Positions 1 to 14,316 of a stretch of DNA of 64,000 bases are shown here, piece by piece. Location: assembly GCF_964199755.1 (NCBI RefSeq), contig NC_133898.1, forward strand, positions 33,359,985 to 33,423,984. Direction: 5' to 3'. Made by a program: the position numbers and the translations under genes. A model generated the notes under the pieces. The model was not told the DNA's origin and did not search any database. It saw only the letters and a list, made by a program, of their open reading frames with translations. This DNA comes from Larus michahellis. Lineage: Eukaryota > Chordata > Aves > Charadriiformes > Laridae. Each line of letters begins with the position of its first letter. Within the stretch, counting starts at the first letter, position 1.

Positions 1-3000
1 CCACACATCAATTATAACCACCAGTGTTACGCATATACGGGACACTAACCATCCTCAGGTGCCAGGATGAGTCATTTTGGGTGGAGGGAAGGGGAAGGAA
101 AGAGGAGAAACAGTATAATGTCTTCTTATACCTTGTTTTCAGTATAGCATTTTAGACCGACAGGCGAGTATTGTAACGCTACCAGTGGATACCAGATCCA
201 TCACATCCACCTAGGAACTGCCACGTAAGAGGCGCTACAAGGTCACCTCGTCTCAATAATAACACAAGAGTGATTGAATATTAACCACATCAACCACCAC
301 AGCTTGTCCAAATGCAAACACACCAAAATTAAAGCCCACACCCAAATCGTTCCATTTCTTTCACTAGGGGTCAGTGGAAAATAGGGATACAGCCTATCCG
401 GTTTCTGACAGGAAAAAAGCCCTGCTGTTAAAGCTCTGTCCCAACACAAACTGACACATGAAGCAGCCTTCTTCTCAAGGAAGCCTTCATATTTGTAAAG
501 CAGCGCTCAACTTCCCGCACTGACAGAGGAAAGAAGAAAGTCAGGGCTGAACCCCTCGGAGCACGCCGACCCGAGCCAGAACAGCAAGACAGAAAAACCA
601 ATTCCTTGAGAGCTGCGCAATGCCAAGCAAAACCCCACACCACAGGTTAAGTAATTAGAAGATCAGGAAATTAATCATTTTGGGGTACAACATAAATTGA
701 ACTAGCCTAGGAATAAATTACCTCCAGAACAGCAAGGCTGCCACTCTAAATGACATCTGGACAAACAGGTATAACGCTGTGGAGCGGAATCGGATGCCCG
801 GTAATTCCAAATTTATTAATGTGTTTACTTATGTATGAAAATCCAGAATATACAAGGCAAGTACACACTGTAACGCTTTTTAGTTTTGAAAAGTTTGCAT
901 TGGAACTGCAGAACCTCTTTCCTATTTCTTTACAAATTATACAAGTTCATCTTAAACAGTACCTCAGCATCTGCTGGAAATTCTGCCAATATAATGTAGT
1001 AGTCAGGTGCTGAATGTCACCTGCTATATTGATGACGACTTTAAAGAGGATGCAGTCACAACTGTCACATTTATCAACCTGTCACATGTTACCCATCAGC
1101 AACATACACAGCGTGATAAAAGATCACCAACACAGCACGAGCAAAACGCTTGATTAGAAAACAACAATGATTTTACATCAAACTTTTCAGGAAACGGAGC
1201 TGATGGCTCGGGTAATGAAACAGCCTACCACAAGTCACTGGTAAGTTTTATTAAACAGCGTCATGAATGACCAATCAGTCTATCCTCACACAAGAAATTT
1301 CACCTCTACGAGCATCTTGCACATTATGATCAACCAAGGTACTTGCCCAGATTGAAGCCAAATGGACAGACAAATTCTCACATTGCTATTATTAATACAC
1401 ACTAAAAAAATATACACCTATATTTCTTTAAATCTATAAACTATAAATACATAAAACACATATGCACGTGTAAATCTGTACAGCCGCATGTACCACACAC
1501 CAGCCCAGCTAAAACACAGGCAACTCTTTCATTTCTACAACGACGAGATCAATAAACAGCTCTGCACGACTTGGAACAGGGTGCAGCTTGCCCGCTACCG
1601 AAATCTACTGCTCCTGTGACAAACGCCGGGCTGCATGTTTGTCATGAGGGACTGGGTAGGGAGACAAAAATGTAAGGTTAACACTAAGAATAACATGTTG
1701 AGGAAGTTGATAAGTTTTAAATGGGAGGCCAGACCAATAACCCTACAAACTGCAGCAACGGCACTCTTGTTTTTTAGCAACTGAATCTAAGCCTAGCGTG
1801 GGAAAGTTCAGTCAGTACATGCAAAGAAATACAGCAAATAAGCATGGGTGCACTTGCGCGTTATCTTCTGTCAAATAAAAAAATAACAAAAATAATAAAA
1901 TATGCCCCTGCCTCGGTCCTTCAAACATCAAAAGATCATTTTTAACTAAAGCAGAACATACACAACAGAGATACAAGGCATCTACTTTATGGTTATGCTA
2001 TAGCCATTAGCCAGCTAAAAACTTCTAAAAGCAGTTTTGCTGTAATGCAGAGGGATTTCCAAGGCTCTCTGGAGACAACGTATTTGGAAAGGTGAAGGTC
2101 ACGGTTCACTGTGTTCAGTGACGGACTGGAAATGACCACTGAAGTTGCTGAACATCCAGTTGAAGATACAATTAATGCCTGCATCGGAGTTGGCAAGACA
2201 ACAACAACATGCAGGAACAGAGCATACTGGCACATGTGAATGAAGGAAACCAGCCAGCAAGGGACACCTTTAGGGTGCGGGACCCAAGGATACCGGCAGC
2301 CTGTGCACTCGGTTGGAAGAAAACCATATTGGAGTGGTGGCAAGCCATGAGAAGCAGCAGCTGGAGGCTGTACTACCTATTGGGAGATGGACTGCCTGTG
2401 AGAGAGGGGACGATGCACATTTCTCCGTATTACTTTCTGCTTTAGTGCTACCAGCTTGACACAACCCCTGAAGAACAGAGTACGTCTTCCCAGGCCTACC
2501 AGAAGAAGTTACAGCTTCCCGAGCTACCACCAGCACAGCCCAGAATGAGACAATGGCTAGGTAGGGCTGGTGTTTCTCCAGGACTGACAATCTCTGAACA
2601 CGGGTAGTGTCACAGGGATGCTACTAAGAACTAGGGTGGGTGAGCAGGAGAAACTCAGCAAAGGAGTTTGCCTCATTATTTTTAATTATGAATTAGCCTT
2701 CCCCTCCACCTCATATTCAGAAAGAGATTCTCTAAATAGTCCAACAACACTAGAGAGAAATAGGAACTCCAACATACGTGGAGAAGGAGGTACCTCTATC
2801 AACAAAGCAGGATCTAGGGTGACCAAATACAGACAGACAACAAGTAGCGTGAACAAGGACGGACAGCACAGACAGCATGGACAGCCACAGGCAGGGAGAG
2901 GTAAGCCATACAGAATCAGAGGTTCACCTTAGACAAAAGTTTACTCTTTACCCAGCCTTTCCCATTTGCTTCAATTTGGTTGGAAAAAAAAAAAACCAAC

Positions 3001-5428
3001 ACAAAACACAACCAACCCCAACAAAAAACTCACAAGGATCATGTTTCCCCAGGATTTCCAGAATACTTCAGTTCCCAAACCACCACAGCCCACCCAGGTC
3101 CCTCCCATCCAGGTACACGGCAAACTAGAAATTAATTTCATTTTAGAAAAGCTAACCAGATTTTGGGGGGGTGGAGGGGAAGGAAATGCTCAACAACTTC
3201 ACAGGTTTGGGCTCTCTCAGGGCAGGGAATTGCCAGCAGCATGCTTGGGACTTCAACAAAACCCCCCTGAAGAGCTCACTCTTTGAAAGCAGTCTTTACT
3301 CTCATTTCAATGAAGCAATTACCTTTATCAGGTATCATGATATTTACCAAATAAATTAGGACTTCTCTTTCTTACTTTTCTTAGCCCTCTCCAAATACCA
3401 GCTGCATACCTCTCATGCTGAGCAAACGCAGAGAGCCCTTTACAAGAGGGCTTCAGGCTGAAGGAGAAAACTTTTCTGTAAACTCAAATCCATCACTGCA
3501 GCACAGCTTTGGTCACTCTCTGCCTTCCACAGTAGAATTCAAACATGAATTCAAGAAGCCAGAGGTACAGCTGACATTATGAAACGCTGATGGTGGGACA
3601 AGAGAACTCCATTGTCACAGGCACCAGCATTCCCCTAACCCCCCCACTCACCCCAATTACTATGGAGAATTGTTCAAAAAACCCCAAATAATCAAAACTT
3701 CCATTCCTCAGAATTCATACAATTCCTCAAAAAAGAAGCGCTAAGAAATCATGTACTTACGTATTTTGCTGAACGTCACGGCACAACAGCACCTGGGGCT
3801 CATAGACATGGGGGTCTGTACAAACACAAGGGTTACAGAGCAGGTTTCAGGAAGAACCTGACCTTCCTTCCACCCAAAGCTCACCAGGACTGCCAGGTCT
3901 CTGCAAGTCATTTTGAAGCACAAACATTCCCACCTGGACTTAATTGAGCTCGTTGAGAGAGCTGAGAACAAATGAATTTAATGAGATTGGGTTCTGTTGG
4001 AACATTTTAGTCCCTGGGAATTGTTCAACTTCTAAAATGATGGGTTATTTGCACCATAAAAGCTACCTATACTAAGAGGTTTTGGGATAGTGAATGCTTT
4101 AGTGAATTATTTCTTTTACGTTGGATGCAGTACAAGGGGAAGGGGAAGTTGCATACAACAATATTTCCACTTTCTTTTACTTTTCTCCAGGCAGCCAAGG
4201 CAACGAGGCTACTTACATGCTGTGGCTTCTAACTTGCAAGATGTTCTCCTTTGCTTGCATAATGCTGGCACAGTCATGAAATATTAAGTTCTGCCTTTTT
4301 CTATGTTATTGTAATCCTAACTGGCTTGTTTTCACCCTCCCTCTTTTTCCTTTTTCTACTACTAGTTCTGGAGTTACAGAAAGTACATTTCCTGTAACTT
4401 GGAGGAAACTTTTCCAAGACACCTAGCATTTACTTTTCCATCTGGATAACGCTATCCACTCGATCTCCATGAATTGCACACCGCTTGAACAATTGTTCTT
4501 TCCAATCAGTTGTTAGAGTTGTAAGGTGAAAACACTCCAGGTTATAAAGCGTAACTTAACAAAAAAGCAAAGAAACTCAGGCAAGCCCTTCTCCCTTCAT
4601 GTCTCCTCCATTAGCAGAGGACCAAGGACTTCACCTCATCGATGTTTTCGTGTTTTTTCTCAGTGCACGTGCCCCTGCTTAGATACCAAATTGCAGCCCA
4701 GCAAACAGCTTGGCACAAGGAAAGCATCACACCTGGCACCAATGGTCCCTCATTTTAGGGCAGGGGGGAGGCAGGACAACCACCTGCACCTGGCAGGTTA
4801 CCACCTGTTCCAGGCTTTAAGATGCTCACGGGGGCCTCCTGCTACACATCATGGTAAAAACGACGGCCAGCTGAGCTCCCCCAGCCCCTGCTAAACATCT
4901 GAGGCAATTTATAATAAAATATTAAGTATTGGATTAAGATTCCCCATGTCAAGACTGCAGGGACAGTCTCTGCAATGCTAAATAGGATTTCTGAATAAAA
5001 TAAAAATAGTGAAACCAGGAGCAAATACGTCTCTGATACATATAAGCTAACACTCACACGTCTCCTGTAAGGGACTGAGCAGGATCCTGCCTCTCTCGGC
5101 TTCACTGTCTCAAAAGGGTCTCCTCCAGATTAAAGCCTAGTGAAACTGTGAGTCAAACTCTTCCCAATTTCAGGTGGTGAAAGCCAGCTGGGAGCACAGA
5201 CCCGTTCTGCTGCCTGCCACCGCTCTTCGGCAGGGGCCGCAGTCCCCCTGACTACAGGCTGCGCCTCTGCGAGAGCAACAGCTTCTCGAGGGTATGATGA
5301 TACACACCTAAACGCTGTTTTTCATGACGTAAAACATGCAGACACTTCAATGTTCTGGAAGGTTTTGGTAACATGCATTTTAAGAAATAAGTCTCATCTA
5401 AACTGACCATCTTTACAGTTGTTATATT
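1..5428. other. Intergenic sequence, no gene supported
   Basis: This stretch lies beyond the 3' end of ZFP36L2. All open frames are short (about 120 codons at most), have no recognisable domains and occur on both strands at random. I saw no splice-consistent exon chain, tRNA or rRNA. Composition is ordinary AT-leaning avian sequence with short purine or pyrimidine runs. A non-coding transcript or conserved regulatory element cannot be excluded by reading alone. Confidence 0.6.
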
Positions 5429-5535
5429 TGAGCAGCCTGGTCTAGTGGGAGGCGTCCCTGCCCAGGGCAGGGGGGTTGGAACAAGATGATCTTTAAGGTC
5501 CCTTCCAACCCAAATCATTCTGTAATTCTATGATT
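5429..5535 (+). mobile_element. CR1 LINE, 3'-terminal fragment
   Basis: The sequence matches the 3' tail of avian CR1: a stretch reading roughly agcctggtctagtgggagg, a GC-rich hairpin region, ttggaacaagatgatctt, aaggtcccttccaaccc, then the terminal short repeat seen here as attctgta followed by attctatg. Only about 107 bp remain, so it is a heavily 5'-truncated dead copy. CR1 copies normally lack target-site duplications, and none was looked for as evidence. Confidence 0.9.
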
Positions 5536-8500
5536 AATCTTGAATCCATTTTTTAAAAATTATTTATCCCATTTTACTTGTTCCTACCAATGTAAGAGCA
5601 CTTATTCTATATTAGACTACAAGTGACTGCTCCCCGGAGTTCAGTATCACCTCATTGTACTTTGACATCTGGTCTGTGATATTCATGTTACCTCTTTGAG
5701 AGCTGGTATTTACCAGTGGTTTGAAAGAATCCCTTTCGAAGTCTCTCACCATTACTCTTGCAACAGTAGTAGATCATACTCACCAGTGAAGTTGCATTTC
5801 TGCAATTCCGCTACGAATAAGGATTAATTCCACTAACTTCCCAGATGCTGAACTTTTGGGACGTATTTCTTTCGGTCATACCAACCCAATCCACAGTTGT
5901 GCCTGGTTGTGTATCTACTATTGGATGGGAAAACGGAGAGCAACATTTTACTGTGATGCTGTCATCTTCTTTGGTAGAGCTGGAGATTTCAGGTGTATCA
6001 TCCCTTCAGCTTCTTAAGATTGTTCATTCATGAAAGTTGCAGAGTTGTATTATTGGAAATATTCACTGGCCCCATGTTTTGTTCAGAGTCATCAAAAAGC
6101 ATCTGCTGCAAGCATGACAGCCACTAAATGATGGCCTTACATTTTGCCTTGCCTTATATTTGCAGATGGAAATGTACCCCATAAAACGTGATGCTCACTA
6201 CTTGCTTTGTAATGCTCTTGCAGCAAATAGTATTAACTCACGTGCTATGGATTCTAAATTCCATACTGAGTTTCATTTTAAGATGCAGGCTTCCCCAGGA
6301 AATATTTTGAGTAGCCAGGAGAGGTCGTGACTTGGTGTTTCTGTTGACACAAGCCCGAAGCTGTGCACTGCTTCCAGGGAGGCGGCTTTTCCAGGCTTCC
6401 CCTTCCTCAGCGTCATCTCCTCAGCCTCCCCAGCCACGCTTCCCCAAGCCCCAAAAGAGCCAAACTGAAGCAAAATGCTCAGGTTTAGCTCAAGAAAGCT
6501 CAACCATTTGCTGCACGAGGCCCTGCCTCCCCCTGTCCCCTGGACATCACTGGATACATCCAGGGATTTCAACTGCCTATGCAGAAAAACCCCACAGAAG
6601 ATGACTTCGGCTGCGGTTTTGCAGGCAGTTCGAGGCAATATAAAGTTGCAGTGATGCTGGGAGCGGAGGTCCGAGCCTCACGTTACTCACATACTCCTGC
6701 CCTCGCTCGTGCTTTTGTTCTGAGTCTGCAAGGCCATGGGATGAGTCCAGATCGGAGCACTAACTAATCTAGCAGAAAACAAATTCCTCTCTTTTTAGAG
6801 TTAGCGTTCATTTGGATTGGCAAATCGCTGCATTCCTCCTCTAAGCTGACCTTTAAAAAAAGTATTTGTTAAGACTGAATTCATCCCCTAAGATTTACAG
6901 CGTGCTCTTTGGCCCTCTGAAGGCAACTGCATGCACTCTGCATCCAACCCTCCCCGTCTACGCTCCTGCGCCCCTTCCGCGAGGCAGCCAGGCGGCACCC
7001 AGCACAAAGAAAAGATTTGTCCCCACACAGGTGCAGGCTCACGACCTGCAGAAACGGACACGGGGCTCTGCTGCCCCAGAAGGAGATGTCCCGGCCTTCC
7101 CTCTGATGCCGGCCCACCCTTCCCACCGCGCGGGCTGGGCGGCAGCGAGGGGTCGGACCCGCTCACGGGCCCTCCCAGGGTGGGCGGCTGGAAGGGCCAG
7201 AGGCCTCTTCTCTCTCGTTCCTTCTCCATGGGAAGAGTAAACCAGCACCCAATGCCATTAGCGGGATTATGGCCTCTACAAAGAAGAGGAAGTCCAATTT
7301 CAGATTTGATGGTACCTAGGACATTCAGAGCTGCACGTTCCACCCCCCCGGCCCCAGCCAGCTCTGAGACCACTGCAGAGGCCAGAGCCACCTGCCCTCC
7401 ACTGCCTGCAAAGCTGGGATGTTAAAGTAATTAAAAATTAGGGCAAAAAATGGTCACCCGTGGAAGAGTCAGAAGGTTCACGTATGTATGTGGATGCAAT
7501 AAAGCCTTAACAATCACAAACCACAGTTGTTAGTGCTTCTCTGCAGCGAGGGAGTGGTTTTTGTACAGCTCTTCATCTCCCTTTGCATACAGTACAGGGA
7601 ATCCTTTTCCAACATTTAGGCGCAGCTGAAGGCTAATCAAGATCTCATAAGTTACCAGGCCTCTTACTGTTATTGAATTTCCCTCCATTTCTTATCTTGA
7701 GTAGCTATTACGATTCCAGGTATTCAAGTAAACGTCATTCAGAAAAGATAAGGTAATAATCCGTTGATATAGGACCCTTGTATTTAGATTTCAGCATATC
7801 CAGCTCCCTGTTTATGTTATTAGCCATGGTAGAAAAAAGGGGGTTTAAATTACCCTGTATTTCCTTCTCAGATGGTGTACAGAATAGAAATTACTCAGCA
7901 GATGTCATCTATCCCTCTTCAGCAACAGAGAGATTTGTCAGGGTAATTTCACCTGCTTTCCTCAGGAATGCCAATTTGGGGGGGTTCACCCCAAAATGCC
8001 TCCATTAACATACCCATTATACCTCTTTCAAAGGAGAGATGAAATGACTCATATCTGTTTGACTAAGCTTTGAGAAAAAAACCCTCTTTTTAGAGACAAG
8101 GTCCTCTAGACCTCAAGGGAGGCATCTCATTCCTCCATCCTCCTCTCCCAATGTTAAATTCTTAATATTAATAAAGGATTAGACATGTAAACCAATGTTC
8201 TTCAGAACAAATGCTGCAAAAATTACACAACCTGCTAAATCTATGCCAACTGATAACAAGCGTTCCCTTTCACGTTCAGAACTTCTCAGGAGATGCAGGG
8301 CTTTGCCACACAACCTTTATTTGATTTCCAGTAAACCAGACAAAATAACTACTCAGGGATACATTCATCAAGCCCTATTTTGATTTGAGCCTTCCCTTAA
8401 ACGTCAGTATCTTTTCAAATGGCACAAGAAATACTCAAGGTCCACGTAAGTCATTTATAATCACCAATACAGAAAAGCAGTTTTGAAACGGGCGTACCAA

Positions 8501-11500
8501 GAATTTCCCAAGGAACTGTGGAGGAAACAGTTTCCTCAAACTAAGCAAAACCCACCCAGGAGGGATAAGCCAGTCCAGCAGCTGGCTAGGGAGGTCCCTT
8601 GTCCTCCATCCCGACGCTCCTGCCTCCTCTCCTGGATGTGGGGCTCTACCTCCTCCTCCTCCTCCCTCACACCAGCTCTGAAACTCGGCAGACTCCTTGC
8701 TGATCTGTTTCAACCCTAAACCAGCAGAAAATACCATATTTTTTTTTCCTTTTTGCCTGGTTAATAAAATGCATCAACCCCCAGGGCAGATGTGTCGAGC
8801 ACCAGAGCAGGCTGAGGGGTGAGTAGACCTTCTGGTGGCAGTGGACCAAGCACCCACCCCCAGCCACGTGGAGCGAGCTGGGAGCAGGGTGCCGGGGTGC
8901 CCTGCCGGATCAGCGACCCGAACCAGCTCGGGGAGCGGGTCAGGAAGGGCCAGGGAGGAGCCGAGCGGAGAAACTGCTCTCTTCTCGTGGAGGCAACCTG
9001 CTACATCACCTCGAGCACATCATTTTCATCCCAGCCTTCCACTTACTTCTTCGGCAGATGAGCGCTTACGGGTCTGGCCGTGGTCATTCAGGATATTCCT
9101 GCCCCTCTCTGGGCAGGTACCAACGAGCTGCAGGGTTGGCAGAAGGGACGATGTAACTATACTTCAGATGCAACGAAGTGGGAAGCCCAGTGCCTTCGCC
9201 TTAAACCACTGGGGAACGTGAGTTTAAGCTGAAGGGTCAGAAAGTGAAGTTTCAGTTTCCAGAGTTAATGTGCTGCCAAGGTCCGTAGGCTCAGCAGGCA
9301 AAACCTGAAATGTCCTGTCTTATCAATGACGGAGCGCCACCGCCTGAAGCTCCGTCAGGTAAGAGTCACACTCAAGGTCAGCAAGAAAAGACAGCCCACA
9401 CAATCAAAAATATATAGTACAAGTCCCTTAGCTTGAATGCTATACTAGCCAAATGAAAAAATAGAAGTACAGCTCGATCATAAACAAAAATGAAGTCCTG
9501 GACCTCCTTTGAAAATGAGGTTGTCAGATGGATCCTTTAAAAAAATAAATAATCCATGCGGCACACCTAATTGGGATGGGATGGCATGGGGGCAGAAAAT
9601 GGGAGGAGGGCGATGATTTCTTTTTCAAAGTAATGTTAAGAGTCGTATTGGACATTTAAATGAAATTCTGGAAAAGGGCTCATCCCCTGTCGATGTGTTT
9701 AACCACTGAGGCACTGGTTTGCTGCGTCCTGCATTCAGCAAATACAGCAGAGAGAGGAGCCGGTAGCCTCCCAGCTCCTCCGCTGGCCGTGAGCCCAACG
9801 CAGACCGTGCTGCAATTCCAGCTTCCACACCTGAACTGGGGGTAAATCAGGGGGTTCAGCGAAACCAGCTCATGCTTCAACCGGGATGCACCAAGGGAAG
9901 CGCAGGATTCCTGTGCTTCGTGGTGCCCTGCTGGGAGTATTTTTGGTGGTGCGCACTCCCTTCAGCTGCGTGCTGAATGGGGTTTAACTTGCGTCAGGGA
10001 GCAGCAAACCCCAAAGCCCAGAGAAAGCAAAAGCACCGGAGTTAGAGCACACCCGCTCTACCCAAAGAAGGCAAACCGAGAAAACCCAAACAAATAAAAA
10101 TGCCCCCAAGAAACTGAGAGGGCTAGGGAGTAAAAAATCATGCTGATTCAATACATTTGAAAACCCCTTAACGATCACACCAAGCCACGTTACATCAATT
10201 CCTATTTCAAGATCTATGCATCTCTTTCTACGAGTTTAAGTCCTTGGTGCAATTTCTTTCAGATTATCAACTGAAGAAAGCATGCAAGACTCAGTCCTAA
10301 CCAACAACGAGTAAAATCCCCATTTTCCAGATCCTCAAAGTCATGTTAAGTGTCCCAACTATTGCGAAAAATACCCCATTTCCAAAGGGCAATAGCAGAG
10401 ACCTTAAACTTCCTTCTCGACCCAAAGCTCTTGAAGAAAAACAGTTTATTTTTATGCAGGGTTTATCCATTTATTGCAAGGTAGCAGGAAATTTCTGAAT
10501 GCCCTGACCAGCTTTACGTGCTTTGCTGAATTTTGAAATGAAAGCAAGAGAATATTCGCTTAAATCAACAACACAAGTCACCAGTTCAAAGGTTAACACT
10601 TGATTGTGCAGCACAAGAAACAGACACTTATCTTCCCAGTTCAAGGACTTCTCATTTTTCCCAACAGCGGCACGTAACGCCGCTGCAGACTGTTTTGCAA
10701 GGATGGAAACAAACCAGGGGGCGGGGCGGGCGGCCCCAGAGCATCACGCAGGTTGGAGCAGTGCTGAGGGTGGCCCAGGCCCCACTCTCCCCACGTACCG
10801 GCATGCCACCAGCCCGCTGGGAGACAGCGGTGGGCTGCCACCCATCCCATCCTGGCAGCCTTTCTGAGACAGAAAACGCTGGCGTCGACACCGGCGCGGT
10901 TGTGCTTCACATGGGGCAGCTGCCGTGAAGAAGAAGAAAGCTTCCAGGGTTCTTCTTCCAGCCGGGAGACACCAAAGCCAAGCCCGGCACCCTCACCGAG
11001 ATCCTGCTCAACCAACAGAAAACGGCAGGGAAGATGAAAGCGCTGCACTGATGGAGCACAGCTGTCCTGGAGAAGTGAAATATAGCAATAAATAAGGTCC
11101 TTATCTACTGTGGCAAGGAAAAGGCAGGCTCAGGGGAAGAGCTGGCAAGGGAGAGAAGTGAAAAACATACCTCTGGAAGGAAGAAAGAGAAGCTGAAACT
11201 AAATGAGACACGCACTCCTAATTAACGCAGTTTTAGTCGGACAATTAGTTTCAAAATCCCAAAAGTGAGTTAAGACACCAGCTTTACACACGGGTCAAAC
11301 CACCAGCTGCTCTCTGTCCCCACAGAACACCGGCCAAACACCTCCTCCTCACAGACACCGGACCTCACACACACCGGGCAAGGAGCTGGGCGTGCTCGGT
11401 GCCATTATGCAGGCAGCACCAAAAAGAAGTTTCTTCAGAAATTAAGTTTAGGAATCGAACGGAGCAACTCTGAGCCAAAACGTCAAACTGATCCATAAAA

Positions 11501-12489
11501 AAAAAAAAAAAAAAAAAGGCAATTGCTGTAGCTGGGCTGTGTTGTCATACATTGCTTACGTTTGTTTTAATTTTAAACTGAGAGTCAGTCCAAGGTTTGT
11601 TACACAAACATATGGCACTGGTATTACATTCTACCTTGTATTTATAGCAAGGGCTGTGACAGTCCAGGCAGCGCAGGGATGCCATAACGTTAACATTTAT
11701 TATTAGTATGACAAAAGAACACAGAAACCAGTAGAAATCATGACTTAAACGTTTAAGGGACCGATTAGAGTAAGGGACAAACTGTGGAGTTATTAGCGAA
11801 AATTCCTCCAGTACTAATGAACGCAGTCCCCAGGCCGCCAAGTATTTTGTTATATAAATATACCCTCAGAAAAGTAATTTGTTTAAAACCCCAGCCCTGA
11901 AAACTGATTAACACATTTAATGCTAGCCTGATTAACAGCGATATGCCCTCGGCTGGGTGATGGGAGCGTTGAGGCAGAAGTCCGCATTCCTGCGAGTGAA
12001 GAGGAACAAAGCTTTTGGGACACAGGGTAAACCTTAATTATGCCTTTTTATTACCCAAACTGCCATTTCCTCCTCACCCCGCACCAGCCGGGAAGACTAA
12101 TGGCACCCTCACCCAGCCCCACAAGCCATGCCATTGATAAATGCCATTACTAGATTTTTCCACTCCAGCTGTTTGAGCTACAAGCATCAAAGGTTTCATC
12201 CTTCACCCTTTAAAAAAAAAAAATAATAAAATAATAATAATAAAAAAGTAGGATACAGTACTCTGCTAACGCTAGTACTCCCGAACTTTCTGGAAGCGTT
12301 TATTAGCTTTGGCCGCTGACCAGTGATTGCTGCAGGAGTGAACTGGAGCTGCGGTGCAAACTGGTTAATCTGTAGCTAGACGTATTTGTGACTGGGGGGG
12401 GGGTTGGGGGTGGCGTTCAGCAAGAAATACTGGCTGCCTGGCAGACCGGGCTTCGACAGTCTGAAGGGTTACTGTGCTTTGCTAATTTT
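5536..12489. other. Intergenic sequence downstream of ZFP36L2
   Basis: No gene is supported. GC-richer patches at about 6.9-7.4 kb, 8.8-9.0 kb and 10.7-10.95 kb give overlapping open frames on both strands, as expected from GC-rich sequence poor in stop codons. None has a recognisable domain or a splice-consistent neighbour. The rest is AT-rich with homopolymer runs, including (A)21 near 11.5 kb, an A/T-rich run near 12.21-12.25 kb and a poly-G run near 12.39 kb. Confidence 0.55.
11497..11517 (+). repeat. Uninterrupted (A)21 tract
   Basis: Twenty-one consecutive A residues are visible directly. No retroposed gene body, AATAAA signal just upstream or flanking duplication was recognised, so it is called only a homopolymer tract. 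Confidence 0.9.
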
Positions 12490-12506
12490 TTTTTTTCCAA
12501 AAAAAT

Positions 12507-12512
12507 TTTATT
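12507..12512 (-). terminator. ZFP36L2: Polyadenylation signal of ZFP36L2
   Basis: The plus strand reads TTTATT, so the minus-strand transcript has AATAAA. It lies about 1.9 kb past the ZFP36L2 stop codon, and the AU-rich sequence that looks like 3' UTR gives way to ordinary sequence just beyond it. Cleavage is expected roughly 10-30 bases further, near 12480-12495. The assignment is inferred from position and motif. Confidence 0.75.
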
Positions 12513-13308
12513 GGGAGAACTACAAAACATTTACAGTACAAAGTTTACAGTCTCACACAATTTGTAGTGAACTGACTCCCGAAAAATATATTACAACTCG
12601 ACTTATCCTTTAGTTACATTCAAAACATACTTCTGTTAAAGTAGTCCAAAGAGTACATAGTGCTCAATCTGTACCTATGTACAAACAAAACTAAGCTACT
12701 GCTCATTCATCCACCGTCCAGGAAAGTTTTGTAAAACTCCCGCCTTTCTACACAAGGAAAAAAAACCCAAAATTACAAGTTTTGGAATTCAATTAAACAA
12801 GGTATATAAAGTTTCAGATCCAAAGATGGCCTCCATTCTTAGAAAATAAAGAGTGGCAAAATTTTGCTCTGTAGTTAAAACCCATCCCTACATTCAAATT
12901 ATCTCAAGCATTAAGAAAAATACTTATTTGGTTGAGAGATATTTAAGGCAAGCATGGACCCTCAAGAAGGCACTGTGAGATATAACACTGGGACCCCCAA
13001 TTATTGCTACATACTTTGAGACTATATCACAGTGTGATTGGTGGAGTTAGGCAACAACAAATACTTTTTGGTTACTTTAAACACGTCTGAATTAGATTTG
13101 CCACTTTGAAGTCCGACTGGTAAGTCAGTCTTTTTTTTTTTGTTTTCTTTTTTTCTCGTTTTTCAACTCGGACGGGCTACAACCATTTACATTCTAAAAA
13201 AAACCCCACAGAAATTCCTCAAACTACTTCCACAGCATCGAGACCGATTTCTATAAAGAAACCATGCAATCTTTCAGATTTACGTAAACAAGGAAAGAAA
13301 TTAATGAA

Positions 13309-13548
13309 ATAAATATTACATACAATCTCTTAAATTAAGAATTTTACTCATTTACAATAAAATAACCAAGTGAAGTTACAAAAAGGCATATATTACTGTG
13401 AAAAGAACACACTCCACATTTCGCCGATTAATAATGGCAATCATAATTTAAACATAATAAAAGAATATATATCTATTGCTTTTCATCATACCCGATAAAT
13501 ACAGTATGAACAAATTACCAATGTATACTTTTCACAAGATAATAAATA
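13309..13548 (-). promoter_or_regulatory. ZFP36L2: AU-rich element cluster, three UAUUUAU sites
   Basis: Plus-strand ATAAATA occurs at 13309-13315, 13495-13501 and 13542-13548, giving UAUUUAU in the mRNA. The last sits in a full nonamer UUAUUUAUU (13541-13549). UAUUUAU is the known binding site of TTP-family tandem CCCH zinc fingers, the family of the protein encoded by this same mRNA. Binding by ZFP36L2 or its paralogues, and so autoregulated decay, is inferred from the family and was not tested here. Confidence 0.7.
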
Positions 13549-13862
13549 AGTTAAATAGTTTCATATTGAGTTGTGTGCAGTGACTCATTCATGCAATCAA
13601 CTCAAACAGCTAAAAAAAAAAAATTTAAAAAAAATCAGCAGTTATTCTCCAACAATTACAAACTAAACTCAGTTGAGTGCTTCCAAATAAAGCAACAACA
13701 AAAAAGAATTGTTCTAAGCCAAACATCCACTAAGTGGTGGCAATGGAACCAATATTAAACTTTGGAATGAAGGTTTTAGCATTTGTTATAATAATAATAT
13801 ATAGATATATAAAAAAAGAAGGTTGTTATCAAGGCATATTCTTGGCAGGATGTTGGATTTTT

Positions 13863-13899
13863 CTTTTTTTTTTTTCCTTTTTTTTTTTTAAAAAAAAAG
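13863..13899. repeat. T-run/A-run low-complexity block in 3' UTR
   Basis: Two long T runs separated by a CC pair are followed directly by a run of A. In the ZFP36L2 mRNA this becomes a U run followed by long A runs. It could fold back on itself and could act as an internal oligo-dT priming site in cDNA data. Confidence 0.8.
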
Positions 13900-14316
13900 C
13901 TTATAGGTTTAGTATGTTCTGTGTTTTTATCTGAACTGGATTGAAAGACAAACTAGTTTGTAACTTTTTTTTGTGTCTGTGTGTTGTGTGTGTGTCTGCA
14001 GGTTTGGAGGAGCCGGGCAGGCAGGACTCAAGCTCCCCGGATTGTTTGTTGCTTTCTGGTGGCGTCTTTTTCTAATGCTTTTTTCTTTTTTTTGTGTGTT
14101 TGTTTTCGAACACAGATGGAATGGCTGCTGCTGGTGCATATCATAACTTGTCTCCAAAGAATAACAACAACAAAAAAAAAAACCCGAAAGGAAAATCCCC
14201 TTCTTCCAAGGTCTCTCTATAAAAATAGGTTTGTTCAGTTCGTGTCATTTGCCCTTTTGCAAAAATGCTTTTTTTGTTTTTTGCTTTGTTCAGCTCTCGG
14301 TGTATATATAGATAAG

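Noticed and set aside
6866-7425. Overlapping open frames of 124-167 codons on both strands
   Set aside because: The patch is GC-rich and frames are open on both strands at once. There are no domains and no adjacent exons in phase.
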